DNA from: Streptomyces changanensis
GTDB lineage: Bacteria; Actinomycetota; Actinomycetes; Streptomycetales; Streptomycetaceae
Length of the DNA stretch: 64,000 bases
NCBI RefSeq assembly: GCF_024600715.1
Contig: NZ_CP102332.1
Coordinates: 372,001-436,000, forward strand
Direction: 5' to 3'
The notes below the pieces were generated by a model, which saw nothing but the letters and a program-made list of their open reading frames with translations, searched no databases and had not been told where the DNA came from. This document shows, piece by piece, positions 43,586 through 51,833 of the stretch (within the stretch, counting starts at the first letter, position 1; each line of letters begins with the position of its first letter). The position numbers were made by a program, and so were the translations under genes.

Positions 43586-44239
43586 GTGAAGGACCGCGCA
43601 GACGAGGCCGCGTACCTGGCCGTGGCACCGACGCCCGGCGAATTGGCGAGCGGGGCGCCCCTGCCCCTGCCACCGGACCGCACGCAGTCCATCCTGGAGG
43701 CGACCAAGCAGGTCGCCGGGCTGCTCAAGGCCGGGGGGCACCGCTTCGCGCTCGCCGGCAGCGTCGCCGCGTACGGGCACGGGGTGCCCGCCAGGTTCCA
43801 GCACGACACCGACTTCGCCATCCTGCGGGAGGACGAGGAGGCCGTCACGCGGGAGCTGGAGAACGCGGGCATCAAGGTGCGCAAGCCGCCGGAGGACTGG
43901 CTGATCAAGGCCACCTGCCGCGGCGAGGAGATCGACCTGATCTTCGAGCTGGCCCGGCACCCGGTCACCGTGGAGATGCTGCAGCGGGCGGAGGTCCTGC
44001 CGGTCGACTCGGTGCACATGCCGGTGCTGGCGCCGACCGACCTCATGGCCAGCCAGCTCGCGGCCTTCTCCGAGCACCACTGTGACTTCGGGTCGGTCCT
44101 GCCGATCGCCCGGGTCCTGCGGGAGAAGATCGACTGGGACCTGCTGCGCCGGGAGAACGAGGGCGCCCCGATGCCGGAGGCGTTCCTCTTCCTGCTGGAG
44201 CGGCTGAACGTGATCGAGCGGAGGGAGGCATCCGCATGA
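43586..44239 (+). CDS. Nucleotidyltransferase-fold protein
   Basis: A 217-residue protein of the polymerase-beta/NTase superfamily. G58-S59 (LAGSVAAYGHG), D74-T-D76 (HDTDFAI) and D117 (EEIDLIFE) form the complete GS...DxD...D active-site set. It could therefore transfer an NMP to an unidentified acceptor. The first 35 residues are Pro-rich and unstructured. It is coupled by ATGA to a small BON-like protein gene, which is coupled in turn to a metallophosphoesterase gene. There is no HEPN partner, so a MNT-HEPN toxin pair is unlikely. Substrate unknown. Confidence 0.85.
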   Translation: MKDRADEAAYLAVAPTPGELASGAPLPLPPDRTQSILEATKQVAGLLKAGGHRFALAGSVAAYGHGVPARFQHDTDFAILREDEEAVTRELENAGIKVRKPPEDWLIKATCRGEEIDLIFELARHPVTVEMLQRAEVLPVDSVHMPVLAPTDLMASQLAAFSEHHCDFGSVLPIARVLREKIDWDLLRRENEGAPMPEAFLFLLERLNVIERREASA

Positions 44240-44490
44240 GCGGTGCCGACACGGCCGAGTACCGCATCGCCCACCTGCGGGACCGGCTGGCGAGCGACGA
44301 CATCGCGGAGCTGGGCGTGAGGATCGAGCAGCGCGGCGCGGGCGTCATGCTGTACGGGACGGTGTCCAGCGACGCCTGCCGCCGCGAGGTCCTGCGGATC
44401 GCCCGGGAGGAACTGGCCGGGCTGGCGCTCCACGAGGACCTGATGGTGGCCTGCTCCGACGCCCCGACGCACCCCGAGGAGCTCTCATGA
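44236..44490 (+). CDS. Small BON-like domain protein
   Basis: An 84-residue protein with a beta-alpha-beta-beta-alpha pattern (ELGVRIEQRGAGVMLYGTVSSDACRREVLRIAREEL) similar to BON domains, which bind ligands or membranes. No signal peptide, so cytosolic. Both ends overlap neighbours (ATGA at 44236 and at 44487), so synthesis is tied to the nucleotidyltransferase and phosphoesterase. Probably an accessory or sensor subunit; the family assignment is tentative. Confidence 0.7.
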   Translation: MSGADTAEYRIAHLRDRLASDDIAELGVRIEQRGAGVMLYGTVSSDACRREVLRIAREELAGLALHEDLMVACSDAPTHPEELS

Positions 44491-45284
44491 TCAGGGTGGC
44501 CGCGGTCGGTGACATCCACTTGTCCCCCGAGAGCGCCGGTGCCCTGCGGCCGGCGTTCGAGACGCTCGGTGACTGCGCGGACCTGCTGCTGCTCGCCGGG
44601 GACCTCACCCGGCACGGCACGGTCGAGGAGGCCCGGGTCGTGGCCGGCGAGGTCGCCGGGCTGCCGGTGCCCGTGGTGGCGGTCCTGGGCAACCACGACT
44701 ACCAGAGCGACCTGGAGGACGAGGTGACCGGCCTCCTGGAGGAGGCGGGCGTGATCGTCCTGGAGGGCGGCGGCACGGTCGTGCCGGTCGACGGGACGCG
44801 CGTGGGGATCGCCGGTACGAAGGGGTTCGGCGGCGGGTTCGCCGGACGCAGCGGCGGGGAGTTCGGCGAGCCGGAGATGAAGTCGTTCATCCGGTACACC
44901 CGGCGGTGCGCGGACGAGCTGGGCGCGTCGCTGCGGCGGCTGGAGGACGACGGCTGCGCCGTGCGGATCGCGCTGACGCACTACTCCCCCGTGCCGGACA
45001 CGCTGGCCGGCGAGCCGCTGGAGATCTACCCGTTCCTCGGCAGCTACTTGCTGGCGGAGGCCGTCGACGCCGCCGGCGCGGACCTGGCCGTGCACGGCCA
45101 CGCGCACATGGGTTCCGAGCACGGGATGACCGGTGGCGGCGTCCGGGTGCGCAACGTCGCGCAGCCGGTGCTCGGGCGGGCCTTCGCCGTGTACCACCTG
45201 CCCGTGTCCGAGCCCGCCGCGTCGGTGGCCGGAAGTGGCGCGGCGGAGGGGGCCGGGGCCGGTCGGGGCGGCCCGGCCCGTTAG
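44487..45284 (+). CDS. Calcineurin-like metallophosphoesterase
   Basis: A 265-residue enzyme with all five metallophosphoesterase blocks: GDIH (D9, H11), AGDLTRHG, VLGNHDYQSD, LTHYSP and HGHAHMG. It binds two metal ions and cleaves a phosphomonoester or diester. The C-terminal about 25 residues are Gly/Ala-rich. Third gene of the coupled trio. A nucleotidyltransferase with a phosphoesterase suggests a writer/eraser pair acting on one substrate (inference). Confidence 0.92.
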   Translation: MIRVAAVGDIHLSPESAGALRPAFETLGDCADLLLLAGDLTRHGTVEEARVVAGEVAGLPVPVVAVLGNHDYQSDLEDEVTGLLEEAGVIVLEGGGTVVPVDGTRVGIAGTKGFGGGFAGRSGGEFGEPEMKSFIRYTRRCADELGASLRRLEDDGCAVRIALTHYSPVPDTLAGEPLEIYPFLGSYLLAEAVDAAGADLAVHGHAHMGSEHGMTGGGVRVRNVAQPVLGRAFAVYHLPVSEPAASVAGSGAAEGAGAGRGGPAR

Positions 45285-45307
45285 GTCCGCCCTCGGGGTG
45301 GGTAACG

Positions 45308-45351
45308 GGGGTACTGCGACATTTCGGATTATTCCGACAGCGCAGTACCCC
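45308..45351. promoter_or_regulatory. Nested dyad upstream of catalase gene
   Basis: The outer arms GGGGTACTGCG (45308-45318) and CGCAGTACCCC (45341-45351) are perfectly complementary. Inside is TCGGA-TTAT-TCCGA (45324-45337). The centre is unusually AT-rich for this genome. The dyad ends 17 nt before the catalase GTG. It could be a redox-regulator operator overlapping the promoter, a terminator for the preceding operon, or a 5'-leader structure. Confidence 0.6.
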
Positions 45352-45368
45352 GAGAGGAGCCGGACATC

Positions 45369-47000
45369 GTGACGGACGACAGCCGGAAGGTGCTCACCAA
45401 CCGCCAGGGGCACCCGGTCCACGACAACCAGAACCAGCGCACGGTCGGGGCCCGGGGCCCGGCCACGCTGGAGAACTACCAGTTCCTGGAGAAGATCAGC
45501 CACTTCGACCGGGAGCGCATCCCGGAGCGCGTCGTCCACGCCCGCGGCGTCACCGCCTACGGGTTCTTCGAGGCCTACGGGTCGTGGGGCGACGAGCCGA
45601 TCAGCCGCTACACCCGGGCGAAGCTGTTCCAGGAGCGCGGCAAGCGCACGGACCTGGCCGTGCGGTTCTCGACCGTGATCGGCGGCCGTGACTCCTCGGA
45701 GGCGGCCCGCGACCCGCGCGGCTTCGCCGTGAAGTTCTACACCGAGGACGGCAACTGGGACCTGGTCGGCAACAACCTGGGCGTGTTCTTCATCCGGGAC
45801 GCGATCAAGTTCCCGGACGTGATCCACTCGCTCAAGCCGGACCCGGTCACCTTCGAGCAGCAGCCGCGGCGGATCTTCGACTTCATGTCCCAGACGCCGG
45901 AGAGCATGCACATGCTCATCAACCTCTTCAGCCCGCGCGGCATCCCGTCGGACTACCGCCACATGCAGGGCTTCGGCGTGAACACCTACAAGTGGGTGAA
46001 CGCCGAGGGCGGGACGGTGCTGGTGAAGTACCACTGGATGCCGAAGCAGGGCGTCCGCAGCATGACCGAGGAGGACGCCGCGAACGTCCAGGCGCAGGGC
46101 CTCGGCCACGCCACGAAGGACCTGTACGAGGCGGTCGCGCGCGGCGAGTACCCCGACTGGGAGCTGCTCGTGCAGATCATGTCGGACGACGAGCACCCGG
46201 AGCTGGACTTCGACCCGCTGGACGACACCAAGACCTGGCCCGAGCAGGAGTTCCCGCCGAAGCCGGTGGGACGCATGGTGCTCGACCGCATGCCGGAGAA
46301 CTTCTTCGCGGAGAACGAGCAGATCTCCTTCGGCACGGGCGTGCTCGTCGACGGCCTGGACTTCTCCGACGACAAGATGCTGGTCGGACGGACCTTCTCG
46401 TACAGCGACACCCAGCGCTACCGGGTGGGCCCGAACTACCTCCAGCTCCCGGTGAACCAGGCCAGGAACGCCCAGGTGCGCACCAACCAGCGCGACGGCC
46501 AGATGACGTACCACGTGGACGGCGCCGGGGAGAACCCGATCGTCAACTACGAGCCGTCCGTGACGGGCGGCCTGAGGGAGGCGGACCACCCGGGCCACGA
46601 CGAGCAGGGCCCCGAGATCCACGGCCGGCTCACCCGGCAGCGGATCCCGCGCACCAACGACTACCTGCAGGCGGGGCAGCGCTTCCGGCTCCTGGAGGAG
46701 TGGGAGCGGGACGACCTGGTGCACAACTTCGTCACCCTGCTGAAGGAGTGCGACCGCCCGGTGCAGGAGCGCATGGTGTGGCACTTCCTGCTGGTCGAGA
46801 ACGAGCTGGGGCTGCGGGTCGGTGAGGGCATCGGCATCTCCCCGCAGGACGTGGCGGGGCTGGAGCCGCTGCCGCACCAGAGCCTCACCGACGAGGACCG
46901 CAAGCGGCTCGCCAACCTCGGGAACAACCCGCCGCGGGACGTGTCGGGGCTGACGATGACCCACTGCGTGCCGAACGAGAGGTTCGTCGTCACGCGGTGA
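45369..47000 (+). CDS. Monofunctional haem catalase
   Basis: A 543-residue catalase, H2O2 to water and oxygen. The distal His is H57 (VVHARG), the catalytic Asn lies in [13 protein letters not shown], and the proximal haem-ligand Tyr lies in SYSDTQRYR. The length (about 540) and C-terminal extension fit a clade 1 or 3 borderline enzyme. The GTG start has GAGAGGAGC 8 nt upstream. The leader holds a nested dyad. A strong hairpin follows the gene. Confidence 0.96.
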   Translation: MTDDSRKVLTNRQGHPVHDNQNQRTVGARGPATLENYQFLEKISHFDRERIPERVVHARGVTAYGFFEAYGSWGDEPISRYTRAKLFQERGKRTDLAVRFSTVIGGRDSSEAARDPRGFAVKFYTEDGNWDLVGNNLGVFFIRDAIKFPDVIHSLKPDPVTFEQQPRRIFDFMSQTPESMHMLINLFSPRGIPSDYRHMQGFGVNTYKWVNAEGGTVLVKYHWMPKQGVRSMTEEDAANVQAQGLGHATKDLYEAVARGEYPDWELLVQIMSDDEHPELDFDPLDDTKTWPEQEFPPKPVGRMVLDRMPENFFAENEQISFGTGVLVDGLDFSDDKMLVGRTFSYSDTQRYRVGPNYLQLPVNQARNAQVRTNQRDGQMTYHVDGAGENPIVNYEPSVTGGLREADHPGHDEQGPEIHGRLTRQRIPRTNDYLQAGQRFRLLEEWERDDLVHNFVTLLKECDRPVQERMVWHFLLVENELGLRVGEGIGISPQDVAGLEPLPHQSLTDEDRKRLANLGNNPPRDVSGLTMTHCVPNERFVVTR

Positions 47001-47010
47001 CCCGTGTACG

Positions 47011-47052
47011 GATGCGGCCCGTCCCCCGGTGTCCCGGGGGGCGGGCCGCGTC
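47011..47052. terminator. Bidirectional terminator, catalase / SDR genes
   Basis: A 19-bp stem with two G-T pairs (core GCGGCCCGTCCCCCGG / CCGGGGGGCGGGCCGC) and a 4-nt loop, between convergent stops at 47000 and 47080. Confidence 0.8.
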
Positions 47053-47079
47053 CGTCCAGGGACCGGGGTGCCGTACGGG

Positions 47080-47877
47080 TCAGGGGCGGCGCCAGGCGTC
47101 GCCCTCCAGGTGGGAGCCGGCCATCGGGCCCATGCGGAGCATGCCGCCGTCCACGGCCCATGACGCGCCGGTGACGTAGGAGGACTCCTCCCCCGCCAGG
47201 AAGGCGATCACCGCGGCCACCTCGCGGGCGTCCCCCGGGCGGCCGATCGGGATGCCCGGCCGGCGCTCCCGGTGCACGTCCCGGTCCTCCTGGCCGGTCA
47301 TCGGCGTGGCGATCTCGCCGGGCGCGACGGCGTTGACGGTGATGCCGTGCTCGGCCAGCTCCAGGGCCATGACCTGGGTGAGCAGTCCCAGTCCGCCCTT
47401 CGCCGCGCAGTACGGGGCGGCGCCGACGCGCGGCTGGTGCTCGTGCACCGACGTGACGTTCACGATCCGTCCGCCGCCGCCCTGCGCGATCATGCGGCGG
47501 GCGGCGAGCCGGCCGCAGAGGAAGGGACCGATCAGGTCGACGTCGACCACCTCCCGCACGGTCTCGTAGTCGATGTCGAGGAAGGGCGTGGCGGTGCCGG
47601 TGCCCGCGTTGTTCACGAGGACGTCGATCCGGCCGAGCTCCTCGGCCAGGTCGTCGACGGCCCCGGCGGCCCCGGGCAGGTCGGTGAGGTCCATGCGCGC
47701 CACGGCGGCGCGGCGGCCGTGCGACCGCACCTCCTCCGCGGTGCGCTGCCCGCCCTCCTGGTCGGTGTGCCAGGTGATGCCGACGTCCATGCCGTCCCGG
47801 GCGAGCCGGACGGCGGTGGCCCGGCCGATCCCGGAGTCGGCGCCGGTGACGACGGCGACGCGCGTGCCTTGGTTCAT
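47080..47877 (-). CDS. SDR-family NAD(P)-dependent oxidoreductase
   Basis: A 265-residue classical short-chain dehydrogenase. The cofactor motif is VTGADSGIGRATA, NNAG is present, and the catalytic set is S (NVTSVHEH), Y and K (YCAAKGG). It ends with the usual SYVTGASWAVDGG. Sequence resembles glucose/ribitol-type dehydrogenases. I start at ATG 47877; the open frame upstream includes a TTA codon and 9-bp repeats and is probably not coding. Substrate unknown. Confidence 0.93.
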   Translation of the reverse strand: MNQGTRVAVVTGADSGIGRATAVRLARDGMDVGITWHTDQEGGQRTAEEVRSHGRRAAVARMDLTDLPGAAGAVDDLAEELGRIDVLVNNAGTGTATPFLDIDYETVREVVDVDLIGPFLCGRLAARRMIAQGGGGRIVNVTSVHEHQPRVGAAPYCAAKGGLGLLTQVMALELAEHGITVNAVAPGEIATPMTGQEDRDVHRERRPGIPIGRPGDAREVAAVIAFLAGEESSYVTGASWAVDGGMLRMGPMAGSHLEGDAWRRP

Positions 47878-47917
47878 GTGGCGGCCGGTACCACGCCCGG
47901 TCGACGGTAAACACCCC

Positions 47918-47991
47918 GTGGTGCGAGTGGCAGACGTGACAGGGGTGACAGTCATACACACGAATTAACCGGAGTGACACGAGTGACAGGT
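47918..47991. promoter_or_regulatory. Iterated 9-bp GTGACA-type repeats in divergent promoter
   Basis: Direct repeats with a 9-bp period: GTGGTGCGA, GTGGCAGAC, GTGACAGGG and GTGACAGTC at 47918, 47927, 47936 and 47945, then GTGACACGA and GTGACAGGT at 47974 and 47983. The AT-rich ATACACACGAATTAACC lies between the two groups. The layout suggests cooperative binding of an activator between the SDR and FUSC-type genes. Confidence 0.5.
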
Positions 47992-48016
47992 CGACACGAG
48001 AGGGCAGGGGAACGGG

Positions 48017-49261
48017 ATGCCGGACGTATCGACAGCCCCCGTGTTCAAACTCGTGCGACGGACCAGGGAACCCGTCGCCGCGCAGACACTCCGCTCGACG
48101 GTGGCCGCCGTCATCTCCTACGTGGTGGCCCTCATGGTGCTGCCCGCGCAACCCGCTCCCCTGACGGCCCCTCTGACGGCGCTCCTCGTGGTGCAGGTGA
48201 CGCTCTACGCCACGCTCACGACCGGGATCCGCCGGGTGAACTCGGTCGTCGCCGGTGTGGTCGTCGCGATCGGGTTCAGCGCGCTCGTCGGCCTCACCTG
48301 GTGGAGCCTCGGCCTGACCATCTTCGCGGCCCTGATCGTGGGTCACCTGGTGCGGGTGAGCGAGTTCGTGCCCGAGGTGGCCATCAGCGCGATGCTGGTC
48401 CTCGGCGTCACCCAGGTGGGCTCCGCCGCCTGGCACCGGATCCTGGAGACCCTCATCGGCGCCGGTGTGGGGCTGCTGTTCAACCTGCTCCTCGCCCCGC
48501 CCGTGTGGGTGCAGCCCGCCGGGGCGTCCATCGAGGGCCTGGCCGACGACATAGGGCGGATGCTGCGGGCCATGGGCGACGACGTCGCCGGGCTCGGGCA
48601 CGTGCCGGTCGCGCACGCGGCGGCCCGGCTGCACGAGGCGCGCCGCCTCGACCACGCCATCGTCGAGGTGGACGCGTCGCTGCGGCAGGCGGAGGAAAGC
48701 CTCCTGCTCAACCCGCGGGTGCGGCAGGGACTGCTCGCCCGGGTCGTGCTGCGGACCGGTCTGGACACCCTGGAGATCTGCGCCGTGGTGCTGCGCGTGC
48801 TGTCGCGCACGATGACGGACCTCGCGAAGTTCCGAACGGACGAGTCGCTGTTCCCCGCGGACGTGGCCGCGCTGCTGCGCGAGCTGTTCGGGCACATGGC
48901 GCGGGCCGTGGAGAGCTTCGCCCGGTTGACGACCACCCAGGTCGCCGCCAACGCCGAGGAGGCGGAGACCCGGCTGACCGAGGCACTCGCCGCGGGGCGC
49001 GCCGTACGGGACCGGGTCGCCGACCTGCTCCTGGAGGACGTGCAGGAGCACCCCCGCCAGTGGCAGCTGCACGGTGCGCTGCTCAGCGAGGTCGACCGCA
49101 TCCTGGACGAGCTGGACGTCGACAAGCGCGGTGAGCGGTTGATGCAGGAGCTCGACCGCAGGGCGGCCGAGCTCGGTGAGCGCCACCCCCGCCTCGCGGC
49201 GCTGGCCGCCCGGCTGCGGGGCACCGGCTCGGCGCCCTCGCGGCCCAGCGTGGAGACCTGA
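48017..49261 (+). CDS. FUSC/aromatic-acid-exporter-like membrane protein
   Basis: A 414-residue protein. Five to six membrane helices fill residues 20-165 (TVAAVISYVVALMVL..., LIGAGVGLLFNLLLAPPVW). A long cytoplasmic helical region (about 170-400) follows, rich in Glu, Arg and Leu and likely coiled coil. This half-size layout matches actinobacterial FUSC or ArAE members thought to export small aromatic or organic acids; none of them is well characterised. The ATG is preceded by AGGGGAACGGG. The promoter region has 9-bp direct repeats. Confidence 0.85.
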   Translation: MPDVSTAPVFKLVRRTREPVAAQTLRSTVAAVISYVVALMVLPAQPAPLTAPLTALLVVQVTLYATLTTGIRRVNSVVAGVVVAIGFSALVGLTWWSLGLTIFAALIVGHLVRVSEFVPEVAISAMLVLGVTQVGSAAWHRILETLIGAGVGLLFNLLLAPPVWVQPAGASIEGLADDIGRMLRAMGDDVAGLGHVPVAHAAARLHEARRLDHAIVEVDASLRQAEESLLLNPRVRQGLLARVVLRTGLDTLEICAVVLRVLSRTMTDLAKFRTDESLFPADVAALLRELFGHMARAVESFARLTTTQVAANAEEAETRLTEALAAGRAVRDRVADLLLEDVQEHPRQWQLHGALLSEVDRILDELDVDKRGERLMQELDRRAAELGERHPRLAALAARLRGTGSAPSRPSVET

Positions 49262-49275
49262 CGGCGAGGGCGCCG
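49230..49275 (+). terminator. Hairpin spanning the FUSC-type gene stop
   Basis: A perfect 12-bp inverted repeat (core GGCGCCCTCG 49231-49240, CGAGGGCGCC 49265-49274), with the stop codon in its 22-nt loop. Likely transcription end. The remaining gap to 49460 shows only GC-rich filler. Confidence 0.45.
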
Positions 49276-49460
49276 TGGACCCGGGCCCGGGGGCGGGCGG
49301 GGTCGCCGCCGGGCCCGGGCGCTCCCGGCACCCTCCGGAAACCGGGCGGGGCCGCTTCCGTGACTGAGCGCCCTGGCCGACCCGGCCGGCCGACCGGAGC
49401 GCCCGCGGGGGAAGTACCGTCGGCGCGGTCGCCGGAGGCGGGACGCCGCGCCGGCTCCGA

Positions 49461-50459
49461 TCAACGGGTGGCGAGGAACTCCAGCGTGTCGATCACGCGG
49501 TTCGAGAAGCCCCACTCGTTGTCGTACCACGCGACCACCTTGACGTGGCGGCCGTCGACGCGGGTGAGGGCCGAGTCGAAGATCGACGAGGCGGGGTTGC
49601 CCACGATGTCGGAGGAGACGAGCGGGTCCTCGGAGTACTCGAGGATGCCGGCGAGCGGCCCCTCCGCCGCGGCACGGTAGGCCGCCAGCACGTCGTCGCG
49701 CGTCACGTCGCGGGCGACGGTCGTGTTGAGTTCGACGATCGAACCCACGGGCACCGGCACGCGGATCGAGTCGCCCGCCAGCTTCCCGTCGAGGTTCGGC
49801 AGCACCAGGCCGATCGCCTTGGCGGCGCCGGTCGTGGTCGGCACGATGTTGACGCCGGCGGCCCGGGCGCGACGGGCGTCGCGGTGCGGACCGTCCTGCA
49901 GGTTCTGCTCCTGCGTGTAGGCGTGCACCGTCGTCATGAACCCGTGCTCGATGCCGGCGAGCTCGTCGAGGACCGCGGCCAGCGGCGCGAGCGCGTTGGT
50001 GGTGCAGGAGGCGTTCGAGACGATCGTGTGCACCGCCGGGTCGTAGGCGTCGGTGTTGACCCCGAAGGCGAGCGTGACGTCGGCGCCGTCCGACGGCGCG
50101 CTGACGAGTACCTTCTTCGCGCCCGCGTCGAGGTGGGCCCGGGCGGCCTTGGCCGAGGTGAAGCGGCCGGTGGCCTCCAGGACGACGTCGACGCCGAGCT
50201 CGGCCCACGGCAGCTGTGCCGGTTCGCGCTCGGCCAGCACCCTGATCCGACGACCGTCGACGACGAGGGCGTCCCCGTCGACGGTCACCGGGCGCCCGAG
50301 CCGGCCGGCCGTGCTGTCGTAGGCGAGCAGCCGGGCGAGGGTGGCGGGCTCCGTCAGGTCGTTGACGGCGACGATCTCCAGGGTGCTGTCGCGCTCCAGC
50401 AGTACGCGCAGCACGTTGCGTCCGATGCGGCCGAACCCGTTGATGGCGATGCGAGTCAT
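49461..50459 (-). CDS. gap: Glyceraldehyde-3-phosphate dehydrogenase
   Basis: A 332-residue NAD-dependent enzyme of glycolysis. It has the Rossmann start INGFGRIGRNVLR, the catalytic C152 (SNASCTTN), H179 (TTVHAYT), the phosphate-site TTTGAAKA and the C-terminal WYDNEWGFSNR. The ATG at 50459 has AAGGGA 8 nt upstream. It stands alone rather than in a gap-pgk-tpi operon, so it may be an additional isoform. Confidence 0.96.
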   Translation of the reverse strand: MTRIAINGFGRIGRNVLRVLLERDSTLEIVAVNDLTEPATLARLLAYDSTAGRLGRPVTVDGDALVVDGRRIRVLAEREPAQLPWAELGVDVVLEATGRFTSAKAARAHLDAGAKKVLVSAPSDGADVTLAFGVNTDAYDPAVHTIVSNASCTTNALAPLAAVLDELAGIEHGFMTTVHAYTQEQNLQDGPHRDARRARAAGVNIVPTTTGAAKAIGLVLPNLDGKLAGDSIRVPVPVGSIVELNTTVARDVTRDDVLAAYRAAAEGPLAGILEYSEDPLVSSDIVGNPASSIFDSALTRVDGRHVKVVAWYDNEWGFSNRVIDTLEFLATR

Positions 50460-50567
50460 GAGTGATGTCCCTTCCTTCCCCACCAGACTCGCCCGCGACC
50501 GGCCGCGCGGACAGTGGCGGGATCGCCACGGTTCGAAAGGATCCCGCCATAGGGTGCCGAGCGGGGG

Positions 50568-51524
50568 TCACTCGCCCCGGGTGAAGGTGCGCCGGTAGTC
50601 ACCCGGTGTGGTGCCGAGAATGCGCTGGAAGTGCAGGCGCAGGTTGGCGCCGGTGCCGAGCCCGGTGTCGGCGGCGATCTGTTCGACACTGCGCTGCGAG
50701 CGCTCGAGCAGTTCGCGGGCCAGGTCGACGCGGGCCCGCATCACCCACTGCATCGGCGTGTACCCGGTCTCCTCGACGAAGCGCCGGGAGAACGTGCGCG
50801 GCGAGACCCCCGCCTGCCGGGCCAGCACGTCGAGGGTGAGGGGCTCGCCGAGTCGGTGCAGCGCCCACTCGCGGGTGGCGGCGAACCGCTCGCCGAGCGG
50901 TTCGGGGACGCTGCGCGGCACGTACTGGGCCTGGCCGCCGCTGCGGTAGGGGGCCGCGACCAGACGCCGCGCCGCGTGGTTGGACGCGGCCACTCCGAGG
51001 TCGCCGCGCAGGATGTGCAGGCACAGGTCGATGCCGGAGGCGGCGCCGGCCGAGGTGAGCACGCTGCCCTCGTCGACGAACAGCACGTTCTCGTCGACCC
51101 GGACGAGCGGATGCCTGGCCGCGAGTGCCCGCGCGTAGTGCCAGTGCGTCGTGGCGCGCCTGCCGTCGAGCAGGCCCGTGGCGGCGAGCGCGAAGGCGCC
51201 CGTCGAGATGGCGGCGAGCCGCGCGCCCCGGTCGTGGGCGGCGATCAGCGCCTCGACGACCGCCTGTGGCGGGTCGTCGCGGTCCGGGAACCGGTAGCCG
51301 GGGACGAAGACGATGTCGGCCCAGGCGAGCGCGTCGAGGCCGTGGGCGACGTCGTACGCGAGGCCGTCACCGCCGGCCACGAGGCCGGGTGTCGCCCCGC
51401 ACACCCGCACCTCGTACGGCATGCTCGCGCGGGTCGTGAAGACCTGCGCGGGGATGCCGACGTCGAGCGGTTTCGCCCCCTCGAGCACGAGGACGGCGAC
51501 GCGGTGCAGACGGGGTGCGGGCAC
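50568..51524 (-). CDS. GlxA-type regulator (DJ-1/PfpI plus AraC HTH)
   Basis: A 318-residue regulator. The N-terminal DJ-1/PfpI-like sensor spans about 8-180 and the AraC-type double helix-turn-helix about 215-315 (LDVLARQAGVSPRTFSRRF, LGTTPGDYRRTF). At the elbow where many relatives have Cys, this one has S107 (AISTGAF), so the sensor is probably not an enzyme. The start is GTG. Upstream of it lies a repeat-rich gap. Target unknown. Confidence 0.92.
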   Translation of the reverse strand: MPAPRLHRVAVLVLEGAKPLDVGIPAQVFTTRASMPYEVRVCGATPGLVAGGDGLAYDVAHGLDALAWADIVFVPGYRFPDRDDPPQAVVEALIAAHDRGARLAAISTGAFALAATGLLDGRRATTHWHYARALAARHPLVRVDENVLFVDEGSVLTSAGAASGIDLCLHILRGDLGVAASNHAARRLVAAPYRSGGQAQYVPRSVPEPLGERFAATREWALHRLGEPLTLDVLARQAGVSPRTFSRRFVEETGYTPMQWVMRARVDLARELLERSQRSVEQIAADTGLGTGANLRLHFQRILGTTPGDYRRTFTRGE

Positions 51525-51585
51525 AGGAAGAGGTTACGTGGGGCGGGACCGCGCTCCGCCCACCGCGCGGTCCGGACCGTGCGGT

Positions 51586-51646
51586 GGGCGGTCCGGACGA
51601 AGGGGCGGTCCGGACGAACGGGCGGTCCGGACGACCGGGCGGACGA
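51586..51646. repeat. 17-bp tandem repeat, 3.6 copies
   Basis: GGGCGGTCCGGACGA starts at 51586, 51603 and 51620, with a partial GGGCGGACGA at 51637. Each unit contains the palindrome GTCCGGAC. Confidence 0.85.
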
Positions 51647-51673
51647 CCCGCCGGACGGGTCGTCCGCCCGGTC
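51633..51673 (-). terminator. 18-bp perfect hairpin after SRPBCC gene
   Basis: GACCGGGCGGACGACCCG pairs perfectly with 51656-51673 around a 5-nt loop. The position is 160 nt after the SRPBCC stop, in the direction of its transcription. It is one of the strongest hairpins in the window. Confidence 0.6.
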
Positions 51674-51833
51674 CACGTCGCGGTCCACCGCCCGTCGCAC
51701 CCGCCGCCCGCCGCCCGCCGCCCGCCGCCGGCCGCCGGCCGCCGGCCCCGGACGATCCGACACCGGAACGCGCCGGGACCGGCACGCGGGGCGGGCCGCC
51801 GCCGGCGGCGGGCGGGCCGGTGCGCGGGGGCCG

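Larger units (their letters stand above)
51525..51833. other. 309-nt gene-free repeat region
   Basis: Holds a 17-bp tandem repeat, an 18-bp perfect hairpin and runs of CCGCCCG and GGCCGCC. No gene or promoter recognised. Confidence 0.6.

Noticed and set aside
43586..44490. MNT-HEPN type toxin-antitoxin pair
   Set aside because: The partner of the nucleotidyltransferase has a BON-like pattern and no R-x4-6-H HEPN motif.
47878..47961. Upstream GTG start that would lengthen the SDR by 28 residues
   Set aside because: The extension contains a TTA codon and the 9-bp regulatory-looking repeats and precedes the normal SDR N-terminus; ATG 47877 fits the family.
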